Counted from the first letter of the stretch, positions 17,653 to 27,225 are shown. The stretch: 41,729 bases of DNA from an uncultured Pelagibacteraceae bacterium (GCA_902603925.1 CACKWQ010000007.1:1-41729), one strand, 5' to 3'. Translations and numbers: made by a program. The notes: a model not told the origin generated them from the letters alone.

Positions 17653-19085
17653 GAGAAAAAGAAATTGATAAGCTTAAAGATTATAAGTATGGTTTTACTA
17701 CCGATATAGAAAATATTAAATCACCTAAAGGTCTTTCTGAAAATACGATTAAATTTATATCAAAAGCAAAAAATGAACCGGAATGGATGTTGAAATGGAG
17801 ATTAAGTGCTTTTGAAAGATTACAAAAAATACAAGAACCAAATTGGCAAAAACCAAAATATCCTAAAATAAATTATCAAGATCTTTACTACTATTCTGCG
17901 CCTAAAACAACACAATCAAAAGTTAAGAATTTAAGTGATCTAGATCCAAAAATTTTAGATACATACAAAAAGTTGGGCATACCTTTAGACGAACAAAAGA
18001 AATTAAATGGAATAGCTGTAGATGCAGTATTTGACTCCGTTTCTGTCGCTACAACTTTTAAAGATACTTTATCAAAAGTTGGGGTAATTTTTTGTTCAAT
18101 ATCAGAAGCTATTCAGAAACACCCAGAGCTAGTTAAAAAGTATTTAGGATCAGTAATACCCATTAGTGATCATTTTTTTGCAACTTTAAACTCAGCTGTA
18201 TTCACGGATGGCTCATTTGTTTATATACCCGAGGGTGTAAAATGTCCGATGGAGTTATCAACTTATTTTAGAATAAATGCATCACAAACTGGTCAATTTG
18301 AAAGAACATTGATTATTGCTGATAAAAATAGTTATGTAAGTTATTTGGAGGGTTGTACAGCCCCGATGAGAGATGAAAATCAATTACATGCTGCAAATGT
18401 CGAATTAGTTGCTCTAGAAGGAGCTGAAATTAAATATTCAACAGTCCAAAATTGGTATCCAGGAGATGAAAATGGTAAAGGAGGAATATACAATTTTGTT
18501 ACTAAGAGGGGTTTATGCAAAGGTGACAACTCTAAGATATCTTGGACACAGGTAGAGACAGGATCCTCTATAACTTGGAAATACCCAAGCTGTATTTTAA
18601 AAGGTGACAATTCAGTCGGGGAATTTTATTCAATAGCAATAACTAATAATCATCAAAAAGCCGATACTGGAACTAAAATGATTCATATTGGTAAAAATAC
18701 GAAAAGTAAAATAATATCAAAAGGTATCTCAGCTGGTAAAGCTGACAATACTTATCGAGGGCTTGTCGATATATTTCCTAATGCAAAAAATTCGCAAAAT
18801 TATACTCAGTGTGACTCCTTACTTATGGGCAACAGATGTGGAGCACATACAATTCCATATATTAAAAATAGAAACTCAGATTCTAATATCGCACATGAAG
18901 CAACAACTTCAAAAATTAGTGAAGACCAATTATTTTATTGTCAACAAAGAGGATTAAATTCCGAAGAAGCAGTTAGTTTAATAGTTAACGGTTTCTGCAA
19001 GGAAGTCCTACAACAACTCCCCATGGAGTTTGCTGTTGAAGCTCAAAAACTTGTAGGAATTAGTTTAGAGGGAAGTGTGGGCTAA
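17649..19085 (+). CDS. sufB: Fe-S cluster assembly scaffold SufB
   Basis: Core scaffold of the SufBC2D complex on which new Fe-S clusters are built. 478 aa, usual length. Recognised by the N-terminal [30 protein letters not shown], the beta-helix core ([49 protein letters not shown]) and C-terminal [20 protein letters not shown]. Coupled at both ends: ATGA with the regulator and TAATG with sufC. Confidence 0.98.
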   Translation: MREKEIDKLKDYKYGFTTDIENIKSPKGLSENTIKFISKAKNEPEWMLKWRLSAFERLQKIQEPNWQKPKYPKINYQDLYYYSAPKTTQSKVKNLSDLDPKILDTYKKLGIPLDEQKKLNGIAVDAVFDSVSVATTFKDTLSKVGVIFCSISEAIQKHPELVKKYLGSVIPISDHFFATLNSAVFTDGSFVYIPEGVKCPMELSTYFRINASQTGQFERTLIIADKNSYVSYLEGCTAPMRDENQLHAANVELVALEGAEIKYSTVQNWYPGDENGKGGIYNFVTKRGLCKGDNSKISWTQVETGSSITWKYPSCILKGDNSVGEFYSIAITNNHQKADTGTKMIHIGKNTKSKIISKGISAGKADNTYRGLVDIFPNAKNSQNYTQCDSLLMGNRCGAHTIPYIKNRNSDSNIAHEATTSKISEDQLFYCQQRGLNSEEAVSLIVNGFCKEVLQQLPMEFAVEAQKLVGISLEGSVG

Positions 19086-19816
19086 TGTTAGAAATTAGTG
19101 ATTTAAAAGCAAGCATTGATGATAAATTCATTTTAAACGGATTGAATTTATCGATTAATCAAGGAGAGGTTCATGCTTTAATGGGACCAAATGGGTCTGG
19201 AAAGAGCACTTTATCAAATATATTATCTGGAAAAAAGGGTTACGAGGTATCAGGAAAAATATCCTATGAGAAAGAAAATTTATTTGACCTTGAAATAGAA
19301 GAGAGAGCCCATAAAGGACTATTTCTTGCTTTTCAATATCCACTAGAAATTCCTGGAGTAAATAATAACAATTTTTTAAAAACTTCACTTAACGCTATTA
19401 AAAAAGCAAAAGGAGAAAAAGAACTTGATGCGCTTGAGTTTTTAAAACTAATAAAACAAAAAGCAAAAGATTTAAAATTTGACGAAAAAAATTTAAATAG
19501 ACAACTCAATGTAGGTTTTTCAGGTGGTGAAAAGAAAAAGAATGAAATTTTGCAAATGTCAGTTTTAAAACCAAAACTATCTATACTTGACGAAACAGAC
19601 TCAGGACTAGATATAGATGCACTAAAAATAGTTTCTGATGGTGTAAACTCTTTAAGAGATAAAAATAATTCATTTTTAATCATAACTCACTACCAAAGAC
19701 TTTTACAATATATAAAACCTGATTTTGTACACGTTTTAATGAATGGTAAAATTGTAAAATCAGGAAAGGCGGAATTAGCTCTTGAACTTGAGGAGAAAGG
19801 TTACGAAAATATTTAG
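19085..19816 (+). CDS. sufC: Fe-S assembly ATPase SufC
   Basis: ABC-type soluble ATPase of the SufBC2D complex. 243 aa. Walker A GPNGSGKSTL (about 34-43), the SufC-typical signature GFSGGEKKKNEILQM, Walker B LSILDETDSGLDIDAL, and switch His in ITHYQRLL. No membrane segments, so not a transporter ATPase. Start shares one base with the sufB stop. Confidence 0.98.
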   Translation: MLEISDLKASIDDKFILNGLNLSINQGEVHALMGPNGSGKSTLSNILSGKKGYEVSGKISYEKENLFDLEIEERAHKGLFLAFQYPLEIPGVNNNNFLKTSLNAIKKAKGEKELDALEFLKLIKQKAKDLKFDEKNLNRQLNVGFSGGEKKKNEILQMSVLKPKLSILDETDSGLDIDALKIVSDGVNSLRDKNNSFLIITHYQRLLQYIKPDFVHVLMNGKIVKSGKAELALELEEKGYENI

Positions 19817-21072
19817 TGATGCAAAATTTAAAAAATATAAAAATTGAGGATGTAAGTTATTTAGGTAATTTGACTAATGAAGAAAAGACTTTTAGAAAAA
19901 AAAATCTTTCAGATTTTCAAACTCATGGTTTTCCATCCAAAAAAAATGAAGAATGGAGATTTATTGACCTAAATAGTCTATTATTAAAAAACTCCTCAAA
20001 ACTAGAATTAATTTCAAAAAATTTAGTTAATGACAAAATAATAGATAATATCCTTAGAACTTTTCCGATTGATCTGTCTGATAAAAATTATATTTTAAGT
20101 GTTGACGGATTTATAAAAAAGATCGAAATTAAACACGAAGAAAAAAATTGTTATAAAATTGAAAGATCCGTTGATATAAATAAGCTTTCCTCAAAAGACC
20201 CACTAGAATGTTTAAACAATGCTCTAAACACCGATTACATAAAATTAATTATTAATGAGAATTATTCATTTAATAAGCCCTTGGTTATTCTAAATTACTC
20301 AAATGAGTTAATGAATTCTGTAAGTCTAAACCAAAAATTTGATATTAGTATAAATAAAAATTCAAAATTGAGTTTAATAAATTTTTATAATTATAAATCA
20401 AAAAAAAGTTTTTATAATTTTCATCAATATTATTTTCTGCATGAAGGATCAATTCTTAAAAATTATAGTATAGATTTGTCAGATAATTCAAACTTAAACT
20501 ATATTAAAACTAATATTGACTTGTCCAAAAACAGCATATCAGAAAATTTTATAATTACTCAAGGAAGTGAATATTCAAAAAACGAGATAAGTTGTAATTT
20601 AATTGAACCGTATAGTTCGGCATTCGTAAATGGAATTATAAACTTAAATAATCAAAAAAAGCACGAAATTAGAAGTAAAATAAATCATATCGCACCTAAC
20701 ACTAAAAGTTACCAATTAATTAAGTGCATTTTAAGTGAAAACTCGAAGGCTGTTTATCAGGGTAAAATTTTTGTAGATAAAGAAGCTCAAAAAACGGACG
20801 GTTATCAGTTAAGTAAAGCAATCTTATTAAATCAAAATACCGAATTTAATGCAAAGCCCGAACTAGAAATTTATGCGGATGACGTGAAATGCTCTCATGG
20901 TTCATCATCTGGCAGTTTAGATGATAATAAAATATTTTATTTAATGACAAGAGGGCTTAATAAAAATCAATCTAAAAAATTGTTAATTGATGGTTTTATA
21001 TTGGATGTATTAGACAAAATCACAGATATATCTGTTAAAAAAATTGTAAAGAATATTTTAGGAATTAATTAA
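19816..21072 (+). CDS. sufD: Fe-S assembly scaffold SufD
   Basis: Partner of SufB in the SufBC2D complex. 418 aa from a GTG overlapping the sufC stop, or 417 aa from the ATG at 19819; the sequence does not decide between them. Divergent N-terminal half; the C-terminal beta-helix is conserved: GKIFVDKEAQKTDGYQLSKA, LEIYADDVKCSHGSSSGSLD with the conserved Cys and His, then FYLMTRGLNKNQSKKLLIDGF. The Lys/Asn-rich N-terminal half fits the base composition of the window. Confidence 0.95.
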   Translation: MMQNLKNIKIEDVSYLGNLTNEEKTFRKKNLSDFQTHGFPSKKNEEWRFIDLNSLLLKNSSKLELISKNLVNDKIIDNILRTFPIDLSDKNYILSVDGFIKKIEIKHEEKNCYKIERSVDINKLSSKDPLECLNNALNTDYIKLIINENYSFNKPLVILNYSNELMNSVSLNQKFDISINKNSKLSLINFYNYKSKKSFYNFHQYYFLHEGSILKNYSIDLSDNSNLNYIKTNIDLSKNSISENFIITQGSEYSKNEISCNLIEPYSSAFVNGIINLNNQKKHEIRSKINHIAPNTKSYQLIKCILSENSKAVYQGKIFVDKEAQKTDGYQLSKAILLNQNTEFNAKPELEIYADDVKCSHGSSSGSLDDNKIFYLMTRGLNKNQSKKLLIDGFILDVLDKITDISVKKIVKNILGIN

Positions 21073-21073
21073 T

Positions 21074-22291
21074 ATGGATATAGAAAATATAAAAAAAGAA
21101 TTTCCCATATTTAACAACAAGGTACAGAATAATGATTTAGTTTATCTAGATAGTGCCAACTCGTCACAAAAACCGTTGGTAGTCATTGATAGAATTTATG
21201 ATTTTTATACCAAAGAATTTTCAAATGTTGGTAGAAGTGTACATTACTTGGCTGTAGCAGCAACCAACTTATATGAGAATACTAGAACTTCTGTACAAAA
21301 ATATATTAATGCAAAGGAAAAAAATGAGATAGTTTTTACTAAAGGAGCTACAGAGGCAATTAATTTAGTTGCAAATACATTTGGCCAAAAATATTTAAGC
21401 AAAGGTGATGAAGTATTATTAACAGAGCTTGAACATCATTCTAACTATGTACCATGGCACTATCTTAGAAAATCTAAAGGAGTTAATATCATATTTGCCG
21501 AAACAAATGAGGATGGAGATATTTCAATAGAAAGTATAGAAAAAAAAATTACGGAAAAAACTAAAATAATTGCTCTTACACATCTATCAAATGTGACAGG
21601 CGCTATATTGCCAATTAAGGAAATAACAAAATTAGCTCACTCAAAGAATATTCCAGTATTAATAGATGGATGTCAAAGCGCCCCTCATATGAAACTTGAT
21701 ATGCAAGATCTTGACTGTGATTTCTACGCAATTTCTTGTCACAAAATGTATGGACCTACAGGACTTGGCATACTATATGCAAAAAAAAAATGGTTAGAGG
21801 ATCTACCTCCCTACCAAGGCGGCGGAGGAATGATTAATGAAGTTAAAAAGGAAGATATAAGTTACGGTAATTTACCAAATAAATTTGAGGCAGGGACTAT
21901 GGCTACAGCACAAGTAATTGCATTCGATGAGTCAATTAAGTTTCTTAATAAAATAGGAATAGAAAGCTTGATTAAACACGAAAATGAATTGTTGCAGTAC
22001 GGTGAAGAAATTTTGAGAAAGAATAACTCTGTAAAATTAATCGGGAATCCAAAAAATAAAGGTGCCGTTTTATCATTTACAATTGATGGAATTCATCCAC
22101 ATGACATTGCTACAATTTTAGATGAGGATGGAGTTGCAATCAGGGCCGGACATCATTGTTGTCAAATACTTCACGATAAATTGGGATTGTCTGCTTCAGC
22201 AAGAGCATCATTAGGGGTATATAATACTAAAGATGATCTAGATAAGTTAAACGCATCAATTAATAATTGTAAAAAAATATTTAGTAGATAA
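21074..22291 (+). CDS. sufS: Cysteine desulfurase SufS
   Basis: PLP enzyme (group II NifS/CsdB type) that extracts sulfur from cysteine for cluster assembly. 405 aa. PLP lysine K224 in SCHKMYGPTGLG; catalytic cysteine C362 in RAGHHC, followed by an extra Cys where most homologues have Ala; ELEHHSNYVPW and IDGCQSAPHM are typical. Starts 1 bp after sufD and shares one base with sufU. Confidence 0.97.
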   Translation: MDIENIKKEFPIFNNKVQNNDLVYLDSANSSQKPLVVIDRIYDFYTKEFSNVGRSVHYLAVAATNLYENTRTSVQKYINAKEKNEIVFTKGATEAINLVANTFGQKYLSKGDEVLLTELEHHSNYVPWHYLRKSKGVNIIFAETNEDGDISIESIEKKITEKTKIIALTHLSNVTGAILPIKEITKLAHSKNIPVLIDGCQSAPHMKLDMQDLDCDFYAISCHKMYGPTGLGILYAKKKWLEDLPPYQGGGGMINEVKKEDISYGNLPNKFEAGTMATAQVIAFDESIKFLNKIGIESLIKHENELLQYGEEILRKNNSVKLIGNPKNKGAVLSFTIDGIHPHDIATILDEDGVAIRAGHHCCQILHDKLGLSASARASLGVYNTKDDLDKLNASINNCKKIFSR

Positions 22292-22752
22292 TGAATTTAA
22301 AGGAATTATATCAAGAAATCATATTAGATCATGGAAAAAATCCAAGGAATATTGGAAAATTTGAAAATTTTAATAAAGATGCAAAAGGACATAATCCATT
22401 ATGTGGGGATAAAGTTCATTTATTTTTAAAACTAGATGAAAATAAGCAAATAAGCGATATATCATTTGAAGGAGAAGGATGTGCTATTTCTATGGCGTCT
22501 GCCTCAATAATGACTGATTTAATGAAAGGAAAAAAGGAGGAGGAAGTTAAAGAAATTGCTTCAAAGTTTTTAGATATGATTAAAGAAAAGGATGATATAA
22601 AAACTAATTTAGTTAGTGATGATCAAAAAACAAAATTAATGAGCTTAGGTGGTGTGAAAAATTACCCAATGAGAGTAAAATGTGCTACATTATCATGGCA
22701 TGCTTTGTTATCTGCTTTAGATGATTTTCAAAAAGAAGTAAGTACAGAGTGA
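22291..22752 (+). CDS. sufU: SufU-type sulfur acceptor / Fe-S assembly protein
   Basis: A 153 aa IscU-fold protein. It carries the SufU ligand set C38 and D40 (HNPLCGDKV), C64 (GEGCAIS) and C131 (RVKCATLSWHAL), and the SufU-typical insertion between the second and third cysteines. In Gram-positive bacteria SufU is a zinc protein that takes sulfur from SufS. It lacks the LPPVK chaperone-binding motif of IscU, supporting SufU over IscU. No sufE is present in the operon, so it likely fills that role. Confidence 0.88.
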   Translation: MNLKELYQEIILDHGKNPRNIGKFENFNKDAKGHNPLCGDKVHLFLKLDENKQISDISFEGEGCAISMASASIMTDLMKGKKEEEVKEIASKFLDMIKEKDDIKTNLVSDDQKTKLMSLGGVKNYPMRVKCATLSWHALLSALDDFQKEVSTE

Positions 22753-22759
22753 TTTTTAA

Positions 22760-23056
22760 ATGGAACTAAAAGAGAAAATTATTGGAGAGATTAAAAAAAT
22801 ATATGATCCTGAAATCCCGGTGAACATCTATGAGTTAGGATTGATATATGACATAAATGTTAATAAAAAATCTGTTAACATTAAAATGACATTGACAACC
22901 CCAAATTGTCCTGTAGCAGAAAGTTTACCAAAAGAGGTTAAAGATAGTGTGATGCAATTGGATGAAATTGAAAAAGTTGAACTAGATCTTGTTTGGGATC
23001 CTCCATGGAATAAATCTATGATGTCAGAAGCAGCAAAATTGGAGTTAAATTTGTGA
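22760..23056 (+). CDS. DUF59 (MIP18/SufT-like) Fe-S maturation protein
   Basis: A 98 aa single-domain DUF59 protein with IYDPEIPVNIYELGLIYDI near the N terminus, the conserved Cys in TTPNCPVAESLP, and VWDPPWNKSMMSEAAK at the end. Relatives (SufT, the MIP18 family) help deliver Fe-S clusters to target proteins. Embedded in the suf operon; its TGA overlaps the GTG start of the next gene (GTGA). Confidence 0.92.
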   Translation: MELKEKIIGEIKKIYDPEIPVNIYELGLIYDINVNKKSVNIKMTLTTPNCPVAESLPKEVKDSVMQLDEIEKVELDLVWDPPWNKSMMSEAAKLELNL

Positions 23057-23388
23057 GTAATCAAGTTATTAAATTAAGCGAAAATGCAGCTTTAAGAATT
23101 AAGGAAATCATGTCCAAAGCTGAAAAAGATTCAATAGGCGTAAGAGTTGGAGTTAAATCTGGTGGTTGCGCAGGTATGTCATATATAATGGAATATGCCA
23201 AAACCTCAAAGCCTGAAGACGAAGTTATAGAAGACAAAGGAGTTAAACTATTTATAGATCCATCCGCAATAATTTATTTAATTGGGACAGTAATGGATTA
23301 CAAAAAAGATGAATTCTCTTCATCGTTTATTTTTAAAAACCCAAACGAAACAGAAAGATGTGGTTGCGGTGAATCTTTTAAGATCTAA
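23053..23388 (+). CDS. sufA: A-type Fe-S carrier protein (SufA/IscA/HesB family)
   Basis: A 111 aa A-type carrier that passes clusters from the scaffold to apoproteins. The three ligand cysteines are visible: VKSGGCAGMSY and the C-terminal RCGCGESF. GTG start overlapping the preceding TGA. Last gene of the operon, ending 3 bp from the convergent glnA stop. Whether it is functionally SufA or ErpA-like cannot be settled; the symbol follows operon position. Confidence 0.93.
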   Translation: MSNQVIKLSENAALRIKEIMSKAEKDSIGVRVGVKSGGCAGMSYIMEYAKTSKPEDEVIEDKGVKLFIDPSAIIYLIGTVMDYKKDEFSSSFIFKNPNETERCGCGESFKI

Positions 23389-23391
23389 AAA

Positions 23392-24798
23392 TTAACAACT
23401 GTAATACATATCAAACTCTATTGGATGTGGAGTATGTTCAAAGTTATGAATTTCTTCCATTTTTAGTTCTATATATGCATCAATTTGATCGTCAGTAAAT
23501 ACACCGCCTTGAGTTAAAAATTTTCTATCCTTATCTAGACTTTCCATGGCTTCTCTTAAGGAACCGCAGACAGTTGGAATTTTTTTAACTTCTTTTTCAC
23601 TCAATGCATAAAGGTCTTTATCAAATGATTTACCTGGATCTATTTTATTTTTAATCCCATCAAGTCCTGCCATTAACATGGATGCAAAAGTTAAATATGG
23701 ATTACCTGATGCATCTGGAAATCGAATTTCACATCTTGCAGCCTTTTTACTTAATGTAATCGGGATTCTGCATGAAGCAGATCTATTTCTAGCTGAATAT
23801 GCCAACAATACAGGTGCTTCAAAACCTGGAATTAATCTTTTATAACTGTTGGTTGTTGCGTTCGCAAAAGCGTTAATTGCTCTAGCATGCTTAAGTATTC
23901 CACCTATATAATGAAGTGCAGTTGTCGATAGACCTGCATATTTGTTACCCATAAATAAAGGAGTATTCCCTTTCCATATAGATTGGTGAACATGCATTCC
24001 AGAACCGTTATCACCTTTTACTGGTTTAGGCATAAAAGTTGCAGTCTTTCCAAATGAGTGAGTCACCATGTGTACTGCGTATTTATATAATTGTATATTG
24101 TCTGCTTGATTTACTAATGTACCAAAATACATACCAAGCTCATGTTGACTTGGAGCCACTTCATGGTGATGTTTTTCGACTTTTATCCCCATATCCTTCA
24201 TGGCCTTTAAATATTCACTCCTCATGTCCTGAGCACTATCAACTGGAGGCACGGGAAAATAGCCACCTTTTACGCCAGGTCTGTGACCCATGTTTCCGTT
24301 ATCATATTTCTTACCAGTGTTGTATGGTCCTTCAGTACTATCAATACTAAAACCAGTCTCGTTCATATCATTCTTATATCTGACATCATCAAACACAAAA
24401 AACTCAGGTTCAGGCCCAAAAAATGCTTTATCTCCAATATTTGTTTTTTTAAGGTAATCTTCTGCTTTTTTTGCAGTACCTCTTGGATCTCTTTCATATG
24501 GATCTTTTTTAATTGCATCTAAAACATCGCAAAAAATATTTAGTGTATTATGTGAAGTAAATGGATCAACTACAGGTCTAGATAAATCAGGTTTTAAAAT
24601 CATATCAGACTCATTTATTGCCTTCCAGCCTGCTATTGAAGATCCGTCAAAAAATATTCCTTCCTCAAGCATTTCATCATCAACAACTTTTGCATCCATA
24701 GTTACGTGCTGAAGTTTACCTCTTGGATCAGTGAACCTTAGATCTACATAATCAATTTGTTTATCTTTAATAATTTTTTGAATGTTTTTTGCGCTCAT
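23392..24798 (-). CDS. glnA: Glutamine synthetase type I
   Basis: ATP-dependent synthesis of glutamine from glutamate and ammonium, the main entry of nitrogen. 468 aa, GSI-beta length. Hallmarks: [17 protein letters not shown] (49-65), [12 protein letters not shown], the [10 protein letters not shown] block (264-273), [14 protein letters not shown] (317-330) and the adenylylation site Tyr397 in DKDLYALS, the same number as in E. coli, so GlnE control is possible. Shine-Dalgarno AGGAG precedes the ATG. Divergent from the YbaK-like gene. Confidence 0.98.
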   Translation of the reverse strand: MSAKNIQKIIKDKQIDYVDLRFTDPRGKLQHVTMDAKVVDDEMLEEGIFFDGSSIAGWKAINESDMILKPDLSRPVVDPFTSHNTLNIFCDVLDAIKKDPYERDPRGTAKKAEDYLKKTNIGDKAFFGPEPEFFVFDDVRYKNDMNETGFSIDSTEGPYNTGKKYDNGNMGHRPGVKGGYFPVPPVDSAQDMRSEYLKAMKDMGIKVEKHHHEVAPSQHELGMYFGTLVNQADNIQLYKYAVHMVTHSFGKTATFMPKPVKGDNGSGMHVHQSIWKGNTPLFMGNKYAGLSTTALHYIGGILKHARAINAFANATTNSYKRLIPGFEAPVLLAYSARNRSASCRIPITLSKKAARCEIRFPDASGNPYLTFASMLMAGLDGIKNKIDPGKSFDKDLYALSEKEVKKIPTVCGSLREAMESLDKDRKFLTQGGVFTDDQIDAYIELKMEEIHNFEHTPHPIEFDMYYSC

Positions 24799-24858
24799 AT
24801 ATCTCCTATTAAAAGTGGCTTATTAACAAAAAAAAGTATATTAATATCGCCTATTAAA
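24799..24858 (-). repeat. Direct repeat in the glnA leader, one copy over the ribosome site
   Basis: Two 15 bp copies differing at one base lie at 24799-24813 and 24844-24858 (plus-strand ATATCTCCTATTAAA and ATATCGCCTATTAAA). Read on the glnA strand, the first copy contains the AGGAG ribosome site directly before the ATG; the second lies 45 bp upstream with AGGCG instead. It may be a chance duplication or a standby or regulatory element. Confidence 0.5.
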
Positions 24859-24869
24859 TTGATAACTAA

Positions 24870-24886
24870 TATGCATTTAACGCATA
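24870..24886. promoter_or_regulatory. Palindrome in the glnA / ybaK-like divergent region
   Basis: TATGC (24870-24874) and GCATA (24882-24886) form an inverted repeat with a 7 bp spacer, placed between the two divergent genes. The TGC-spacer-GCA arrangement loosely recalls NtrC-class sites, but the match is partial. A candidate operator only. Confidence 0.35.
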
Positions 24887-24901
24887 CATTAAAACTTAAA
24901 T

Positions 24902-24907
24902 TATAAT
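24902..24907 (+). promoter_or_regulatory. Putative -10 element for the YbaK-like gene
   Basis: A perfect TATAAT hexamer 24 bp before the ATG at 24932. No good -35 lies 16-18 bp upstream; the inverted repeat at 24870-24886 overlaps that position. Such hexamers are frequent in AT-rich DNA, so support is modest. Confidence 0.4.
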
Positions 24908-24931
24908 TAATGGCAATCAATTATTAGTTGT

Positions 24932-25414
24932 ATGGATGACTTATTAAATAAAGAGCCAGTTCAAAGAGTGCAGAATGCTTTAAAATCATATAGTAGCGAG
25001 ATTAAAGTACAAATATTAGACCAATCTGCAAGGACTGCGAATGAAGCCTCAAATGCTTTAAACTGCGATGTAGGAGCTATAGTAAAAAGTTTATTATTAA
25101 AGACGGAAAATGACTTTATTTTATGCCTCATTTCAGGAGACAAAAGATGTTCATTAAACAAAATAAAAAAAATGCTTAACCAAAAAGACGTTTCGATGGC
25201 TAATGCCGAAAGTGTAAAAGAGATTACAGGTTTCACAATTGGTGGAGTGTCACCAATTGGCCTAATTACAAATTTAACAATACTAATTGATATAAATCTA
25301 AGTAGATTTGAGGATATTTATGCAGCAGCGGGTCATCCGAATGCTATATTTAAAATAAAATCTAAGGATCTCCAAAAAATTACATCAAGCAAAACCTTAG
25401 ATATAAGTGAATGA
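24932..25414 (+). CDS. YbaK/ProX-type aminoacyl-tRNA deacylase
   Basis: A 160 aa stand-alone editing-domain protein. Relatives (YbaK, ProXp-ala, EbsC) hydrolyse mischarged tRNA such as Cys-tRNA-Pro or Ala-tRNA-Pro. The family core is clear: TANEASNALNCDVGAIVKSLLL with the conserved Lys, ISGDKRCSLNKIKKML, TGFTIGGVSPIG and the C-terminal YAAAGHPNAIFKI. Its exact substrate is not readable. ATGA overlap with the following transporter gene. Confidence 0.9.
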   Translation: MDDLLNKEPVQRVQNALKSYSSEIKVQILDQSARTANEASNALNCDVGAIVKSLLLKTENDFILCLISGDKRCSLNKIKKMLNQKDVSMANAESVKEITGFTIGGVSPIGLITNLTILIDINLSRFEDIYAAAGHPNAIFKIKSKDLQKITSSKTLDISE

Positions 25415-26304
25415 CAACTCCAAAAACTATAGATTATATTCTTCTTACCATTTTATCTTTAATATGGGCATCAGCTTTCTTTAATATAAAAATCGCTACT
25501 TACTCATACGGACCACTTACTATTGCTTTTTTAAGAATATTTTTAGGCGCACTTTTAATTGTATTGATATGTTTTTTTAAAAAAATTAAAATTGAGGCAT
25601 TCTCAGGGGATTGGTACTGGTTTGCATTAATTGGTTTTGTTAATTTGGTAATACCGTTTTTCTTAATTGCATACGGTGTCCAAAAAATACAAAGTAATTT
25701 AGCAGCAATTTTAATGTCAACTACTCCATTGAGTTCGGCAATTTTAGCTCATTTTTTTACAAAAACAGAAAAAATAAATTCCACAAAAATAGCAGGCGTA
25801 ATAATTGGTTTTGCAGGAATTTTAATTTTATTCTCTGACAATATTCTTATCAACAACGAAAATTTTTTTTATGCTTTAATGATACTAGTAGGTTCGACTT
25901 TTTATGTAATTGGTGGAATTTTAACATTAAAAATAAGTTCTAAAAAAAACGAAAACTTAACAAGTTCTATATTAATATGGGGAGCAATAATTATTTTCCC
26001 AATTATGATATATTACGAACAACCTTGGAATTATTTACCAAGATTAGATTCTACTATTTCATTATTGTATCTTGGCATCTTTCCAACTGGCATCGCATGG
26101 TTAATAAGATTTCATATTTTAAAAAAAAATGGGTTAGTTTTTCATTCACAAGTAGCTTATTTAATTCCTATTTTTGGAGTAATTTTAGGATACATATTTT
26201 TAAAAGAGGTTATTACATTTAAAGTTATAATCGCTTTATTTGCTGTTGTTTTAGGTTTTTATTTTGTTAGGAGATCAATTAAACAAAATCTTGCTTCAAA
26301 CTAG
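25411..26304 (+). CDS. EamA/DMT-family transporter (first of three)
   Basis: A 297 aa inner-membrane protein with about ten hydrophobic helices in two EamA repeats (drug/metabolite transporter superfamily). Recognised by IWASAFFNIKIATYSYGPLTIAFLR in the first repeat and PIFGVILGYIFLKEVIT in the second. Substrate unknown; relatives export amino acids or metabolites. Coupled to the YbaK-like gene; its 3' end overlaps the convergent methyltransferase by 26 bp, the longest such overlap here. Confidence 0.9.
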   Translation: MTTPKTIDYILLTILSLIWASAFFNIKIATYSYGPLTIAFLRIFLGALLIVLICFFKKIKIEAFSGDWYWFALIGFVNLVIPFFLIAYGVQKIQSNLAAILMSTTPLSSAILAHFFTKTEKINSTKIAGVIIGFAGILILFSDNILINNENFFYALMILVGSTFYVIGGILTLKISSKKNENLTSSILIWGAIIIFPIMIYYEQPWNYLPRLDSTISLLYLGIFPTGIAWLIRFHILKKNGLVFHSQVAYLIPIFGVILGYIFLKEVITFKVIIALFAVVLGFYFVRRSIKQNLASN

Positions 26305-27205
26305 ATAAAATTGAAATATGACTTGGATTTGTTTCGCAACAACCACCAATAATTGTAGCCCCATTATCGACAAATTTTTTTCCTAAATTTTTAAAAGTTT
26401 CATAAGCTACCTCTTTTTTACCCATAACAGTATTAAGGTTAACTGCATCTTCATTATATTTAGCTTTATTTATTTTTCTTACTGGCGACGGCTCGTCATC
26501 TCCCCATAAGTTCACTTTATATCCAAATGGTAAACCCTGTTTTTTTAACTCTGAAATAGAATTTTTTGCAATTTCCATTGATACACAAGAAGCTATTAAT
26601 CCAATCCAGCTTGAATGTTTATATTTTTTTATAACCTCTGTTATTGTCTCTCCAGATGGTAATTTGCCTTTTTTATTTAAATGAATACCAACTAAAATAG
26701 GTTTTTTATATTCAGTTATTATTTCTGATGCAATACCAATTTCCCTTCCACTTGATATAACATCTAAATAAAAAAAATCTACGTAATCCTTAATACAATT
26801 AACTTGTTCATTAAATGCTTTATGTATAACTTCTTTATCTCGTATATCCTCCTTATAAGTATCATGTTGCGCAGGTATACTGCCTCCAATCATGATTTCT
26901 TTTTTTGATTTTTCTCTTGCTTTTAAAGCAAGTTCGCAAGCTTTTTTATTTGCAAATTCGAAAAGATGATTGACTTTATTTTGTTCCATTCTTATTCTTC
27001 TACTAGAAAAGTTATTTGTAATTATAACTTCTGCACCTGCTGAAATATATTCTAAATGACAATCAATAATTAAATCGTGATATTTCTCATCAATAACCGC
27101 ACTTGTTGACCAAAGTGTTCCTTTAGAAATTAAACCTTTAGCATGGAGTTCTTGACCCATTCCACCATCTAATATTCTTAATTTTTTAAAAAAATTTTTT
27201 TCCAT
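26279..27205 (-). CDS. Homocysteine S-methyltransferase-family protein, divergent
   Basis: A 308 aa TIM-barrel protein of the Hcy-methyltransferase family (as in MmuM, BHMT and the N-terminal domain of MetH). Start LRILDGGMGQEL is typical, and the zinc cysteines are present: C207 (LIASCVS) and C289-C290 (GGCCETNPSHI). Two usual blocks are altered: the central ETI.D segment reads LDVISSGRE (about 147-154) and the GxNC block reads LIASC. The methyl donor (S-methylmethionine, betaine or another) cannot be inferred. Single gene, divergent from the aldehyde dehydrogenase. Confidence 0.82.
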   Translation of the reverse strand: MEKNFFKKLRILDGGMGQELHAKGLISKGTLWSTSAVIDEKYHDLIIDCHLEYISAGAEVIITNNFSSRRIRMEQNKVNHLFEFANKKACELALKAREKSKKEIMIGGSIPAQHDTYKEDIRDKEVIHKAFNEQVNCIKDYVDFFYLDVISSGREIGIASEIITEYKKPILVGIHLNKKGKLPSGETITEVIKKYKHSSWIGLIASCVSMEIAKNSISELKKQGLPFGYKVNLWGDDEPSPVRKINKAKYNEDAVNLNTVMGKKEVAYETFKNLGKKFVDNGATIIGGCCETNPSHISILSSLKQDFV

Positions 27206-27219
27206 AAATTAGTGTTGAT

Positions 27220-27225
27220 TATAAT
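27220..27225 (+). promoter_or_regulatory. Putative -10 element for the aldehyde dehydrogenase
   Basis: TATAAT at 27220-27225, with no convincing -35. It would start transcription near 27232, just upstream of the folded leader and about 90 nt before the ATG. Confidence 0.45.

Noticed and set aside
18380-19683. Antisense frames across sufB and sufC
   Set aside because: They are shadows of strongly conserved genes with no independent support.
24039-24522. Antisense reading frames within glnA
   Set aside because: They have no family resemblance or ribosome sites and mirror the conserved glutamine synthetase coding strand.
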